Position numbers and translations under genes: made by a program. A stretch of 14,748 nucleotides of DNA from GCA-2733415 sp964635575 (GTDB taxonomy: Bacteria; Bacteroidota; Bacteroidia; Flavobacteriales; Flavobacteriaceae), in assembly GCA_964635575.1 (NCBI GenBank), contig CAZWNY010000047.1, forward strand, positions 1 to 14,748. The letters are read 5' to 3'. The notes beneath the pieces were generated by a model, which saw nothing but the letters and a program-made list of their open reading frames with translations, was not told the DNA's origin and ran no database searches. Every line of letters begins with the position of its first letter. Within the stretch, counting starts at the first letter, position 1. Below, one piece after another: positions 13,638 through 14,748 of this stretch.

Positions 13638-14748
13638 TCATGAAAACATATCTTTTACTTTGTCAAAAAAGGATTTTTCTCCCAATTTTGGGTTGGGTAC
13701 AAAATGCTCATGGTCTTGCATTTTTTTAAAGAAATCTTTTTGCTCTTTAGTAAGTTCTTGCGGGGTCCATACATTAATGTGTACTAACAAATCCCCTTTA
13801 CCATAACCATTAATATTTGGTATTCCTTTGCCTCGTAAACGTAATATTTTACCTGATTGTATACCTGAATCTAATTTTATACGCACTTTACCAGTAACAG
13901 TATCTATTTCTTTTGACACCCCTAAAGTTGCTGCTGAAAAGCTAATGTATAAATCGTAATGTAAGTTATCTCCTTCTCGTTGTAGGTTAGGATGTTCTTT
14001 TTCTTGTATTACAACTAACAAATCTCCTGGAACGCCATTTCCTGGGGCATCATTCCCTTTATTAGAAACTTTAAGTTGCATTCCATCTACTACTCCAGCA
14101 GGTATTTTTACGGATACGGTTTCTTCTACTTGTTTTAAACCATGAGCATCTGTTCCTGGAGCTTTTTTTTCAATTTTCTGCCCAGAACCTCCGCAAGTAT
14201 TGCAAGTTACTGCGCTTTGCATACGACCTAAAATAGTATTGGTTACGCGCATTACTTGTCCTGCTCCATTACATGTAGTACATGTTGAGTAAGTAGTTCC
14301 GGGTACTTGTTTTCTACGTTTTACTTTTATTTTTTTTTCTACTCCGTTTGCTATTTCTTCTAGGGTTAAGTTTAGGTGTACACGTAAATTACTTCCTTTT
14401 ACTCTGCGTTGTTGTCTGCCGCCACCGCCAAAACCGCCGCCTCCAAAAACATCACCAAACTGGCTAAATATGTCTTCCATATTCATGCCTCCACCTCCAA
14501 AACCTCGAAAACCACTTCCATTTCCAGCGTTTCCACCTTCAAAAGCTGCGTGACCTAAACGATCGTATTTTGCTTTTTTATCTTCGTTACTTAATACCTC
14601 ATAAGCTGCTGCTGCTTCTTTAAATTTCCCTTCAGCACTTGCGTTATCAGGGTTTTTATCTGGATGATATTTTACCGCCATTTTACGGTATGCTTTTTTT
14701 ATTTCTTGTTTAGTCGCTCCTTTAGAGATTCCTAAAGTTGTGTAATAA
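13638..14748 (-). CDS. dnaJ: DnaJ (Hsp40) co-chaperone with reduced zinc domain, N-terminus outside window
   Basis: The open frame continues past the first internal ATG (14681) to the window edge, adding YYTTLGISKGATKQEIKKAY and RK, the start of the J domain; only about four or five residues are missing. The J domain carries HPD within KYHPDKNP. A Gly/Phe-rich linker follows (about 42-90, counting from the ATG at 14681), then a zinc region, then the C-terminal substrate-binding domains (VSVKIPAGVVDGMQL, GDLLVVIQEKEHP, LRLRGKGIPN). The zinc region has two CxxCxGxG motifs (CTTCNGAG and CNTCGGSG) instead of four. DnaJ delivers unfolded proteins to DnaK and stimulates its ATPase. All later parts are intact, so the protein should be functional. 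The upstream neighbour, likely grpE, lies outside the window. Confidence 0.95.
   Translation of the reverse strand, partial: YYTTLGISKGATKQEIKKAYRKMAVKYHPDKNPDNASAEGKFKEAAAAYEVLSNEDKKAKYDRLGHAAFEGGNAGNGSGFRGFGGGGMNMEDIFSQFGDVFGGGGFGGGGRQQRRVKGSNLRVHLNLTLEEIANGVEKKIKVKRRKQVPGTTYSTCTTCNGAGQVMRVTNTILGRMQSAVTCNTCGGSGQKIEKKAPGTDAHGLKQVEETVSVKIPAGVVDGMQLKVSNKGNDAPGNGVPGDLLVVIQEKEHPNLQREGDNLHYDLYISFSAATLGVSKEIDTVTGKVRIKLDSGIQSGKILRLRGKGIPNINGYGKGDLLVHINVWTPQELTKEQKDFFKKMQDHEHFVPNPKLGEKSFFDKVKDMFS

Noticed and set aside
1..14748. Mobile elements, CRISPR arrays, prophage or defence islands
   Set aside because: No transposase, integrase, regularly spaced repeats or attachment-like duplications at the tRNA were found; all genes look like conserved core genes.

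Overview
The window reads as a chromosomal, core-genome segment of an AT-rich Bacteroidota, most likely a member of the Flavobacteriaceae. Four things point there: the low GC content, Bacteroidetes-type promoters (TTG, about 17-20 nt, then TAnnTTTG), the two-subunit methylmalonyl-CoA mutase with a shortened small subunit, and a DnaJ with a reduced zinc domain. There are no insertion sequences, phage genes, CRISPR arrays or defence genes, and base use looks even throughout.

Left part (1-5690). The 3' end of a plus-strand beta-carbonic anhydrase gene (ends 119) converges on a five-gene minus-strand operon. In transcription order it holds uridine kinase (udk), a FtsB/DivIC-like septum protein, methylmalonyl-CoA mutase small subunit (mutA), a predicted lipoprotein of unknown function, and methylmalonyl-CoA mutase large subunit (mutB). 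A promoter precedes udk, gaps are short (one 8-bp overlap), and a strong hairpin terminator follows mutB.

Middle (5700-8500). Divergent promoters separate udk from a plus-strand tRNA-Pro(UGG), which has its own terminator. Then come thioredoxin reductase (trxB, from its own promoter) and a METTL25/GSTCD-type (Methyltransf_32) SAM-dependent methyltransferase, followed by a candidate terminator.

Right part (8547-14748), all minus strand. In transcription order: dnaJ (its first few codons lie beyond the window), a NatA-like ABC ATPase, an ABC-2 permease and an MscS-type channel, the last three tightly packed. A 610-bp structured non-coding gap follows, and then an orphan NtrC-type sigma-54 response regulator that lacks a DNA-binding domain.

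Functionally, udk serves pyrimidine salvage, MutAB interconverts methylmalonyl-CoA and succinyl-CoA, TrxB feeds thiol reduction, DnaJ works with DnaK, and the ABC exporter plus MscS suggest membrane or osmotic homeostasis. I found no clear new multi-gene system. The points most worth a second look are the response regulator without HTH, the DnaJ that keeps only CxxCxGxG motifs 2 and 3, the lipoprotein gene inside the mutase operon, and the stem-loop cluster at 10105-10222.
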